Shown in pieces: positions 63,853-64,000 of a stretch of 64,000 bases of DNA. The stretch's first letter is position 1. Every line of letters starts with the position of its first letter. The position numbers and the translations under genes are program-made. This stretch comes from Tilletiopsis washingtonensis (lineage: Eukaryota; Basidiomycota; Exobasidiomycetes; Entylomatales), in assembly GCF_003144115.1 (NCBI RefSeq), contig NW_020312019.1:346438-410437 (forward strand). The letters are read 5' to 3'. The notes under the pieces were generated by a model that saw nothing but the letters and a program-made list of their open reading frames with translations, searched no databases and was not told the origin of the DNA.

Positions 63853-64000
63853 GTCAGTCAGGCAACGCCATTGAGACGGATGCCCTTTTTTCGAGGGGGG
63901 CAAGGCGGAGGCCAAGCCCCATGGCAGAGAGACGCACAATCTTGGACAGACGAGCGACGAGGGCGCCGAGCTGCACGATCGTCGAGACGCCCTCGAGCAC
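63743..64000 (-). CDS. 3' end of an unidentified gene (runs off right edge)
   Basis: Two partial exons on the minus strand: 64000-63938, whose most protein-like frame reads VLEGVSTIVQLGALVARLSKI, then a GTGCGT donor; and 63772-63743, which gives HHPPTLFEV and a TAA stop after a CTAG acceptor. Both pieces are whole codons in that frame. The first is a hydrophobic helix-like segment. The family cannot be recognised from 30 residues, and all three frames of the first exon are open, so the frame is not certain. The intron (165 nt) contains a 60-nt AG/CT microsatellite. Confidence 0.35.
63783..63842. repeat. (AG)30 microsatellite
   Basis: Sixty nt of perfect AG dinucleotides. On the minus strand it is (CT)30, just upstream of the CTAG acceptor, so it could serve as an extreme polypyrimidine tract of the partial gene's intron. 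Confidence 0.95.

Overview
This is nuclear DNA from a GC-rich basidiomycete fungus. Evidence: nearly every gene is broken by short introns (mostly 50-160 nt) with GTGAGT/GTGCGT donors, CTGAC-like branch points and CAG/TAG acceptors. The gene set is typically fungal: a G-beta subunit, Rac1, Get1, Cwc25, Ies2, a PAC3-like chaperone, an oxalate decarboxylase, M28 aminopeptidases and a DUF7137-like wall or surface protein. Ustilaginomycotina or Microbotryomycetes both fit; the sequence alone does not decide. I see no transposons, tRNA or rRNA genes, CRISPR arrays or prokaryotic genes. Because of the high GC content, most long open frames are antisense or out-of-frame shadows. All gene models below were built by hand by joining exons so that phase and family conservation agree.

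Layout. 0-8 kb: N-terminus of an unidentified gene leaving the left edge, G-beta (gpb1), the rRNA methyltransferase spb1, and a convergent PAP2/dolichyldiphosphatase-like gene. 8-18 kb: a gamma-glutamyltranspeptidase-like enzyme, a secreted oxalate decarboxylase, a secreted protein of unknown family, a short-chain dehydrogenase whose last intron controls a peroxisomal signal, and sym1. 18-30.6 kb: a giant golgin-like coiled-coil gene, a U1A/U2B''-type RRM gene head-to-head with cwc25, and an MFS transporter. 32-42.5 kb: rac1, get1, a proteasome-assembly chaperone (PAC3-like), and a 20-exon sugar transporter that appears to use a 3-nt microexon. 43.8-48.5 kb: two secreted M28 aminopeptidases facing each other, with a decayed C-terminal fragment between them. 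49-52.2 kb: a tetraspan membrane protein and a LEA-like hydrophilic protein. 54-64 kb: a von Willebrand A protein, ribosomal protein eL22 head-to-head with the pseudouridine synthase cbf5, the INO80 subunit ies2, a DUF7137-like surface protein, and the 3' end of a further gene at the right edge.

How the genes relate. This is mostly core housekeeping, not a gene cluster. Two divergent pairs share a function: U1A-like/cwc25 (spliceosome) and eL22/cbf5 (ribosome biogenesis). A loose group of secreted or nutrient-related genes (oxalate decarboxylase, unknown secreted protein, two aminopeptidases, sugar transporter, MFS exporter) fits an osmotrophic or plant-associated lifestyle; this is inference.

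I did not find a convincing undescribed system. The best leads are RNA-processing features: a splice-dependent PTS1, a 3-nt microexon with consensus splice sites, a 20-nt exon carrying a metal-binding motif, and long C homopolymers that lie on the sense strand of transcripts.
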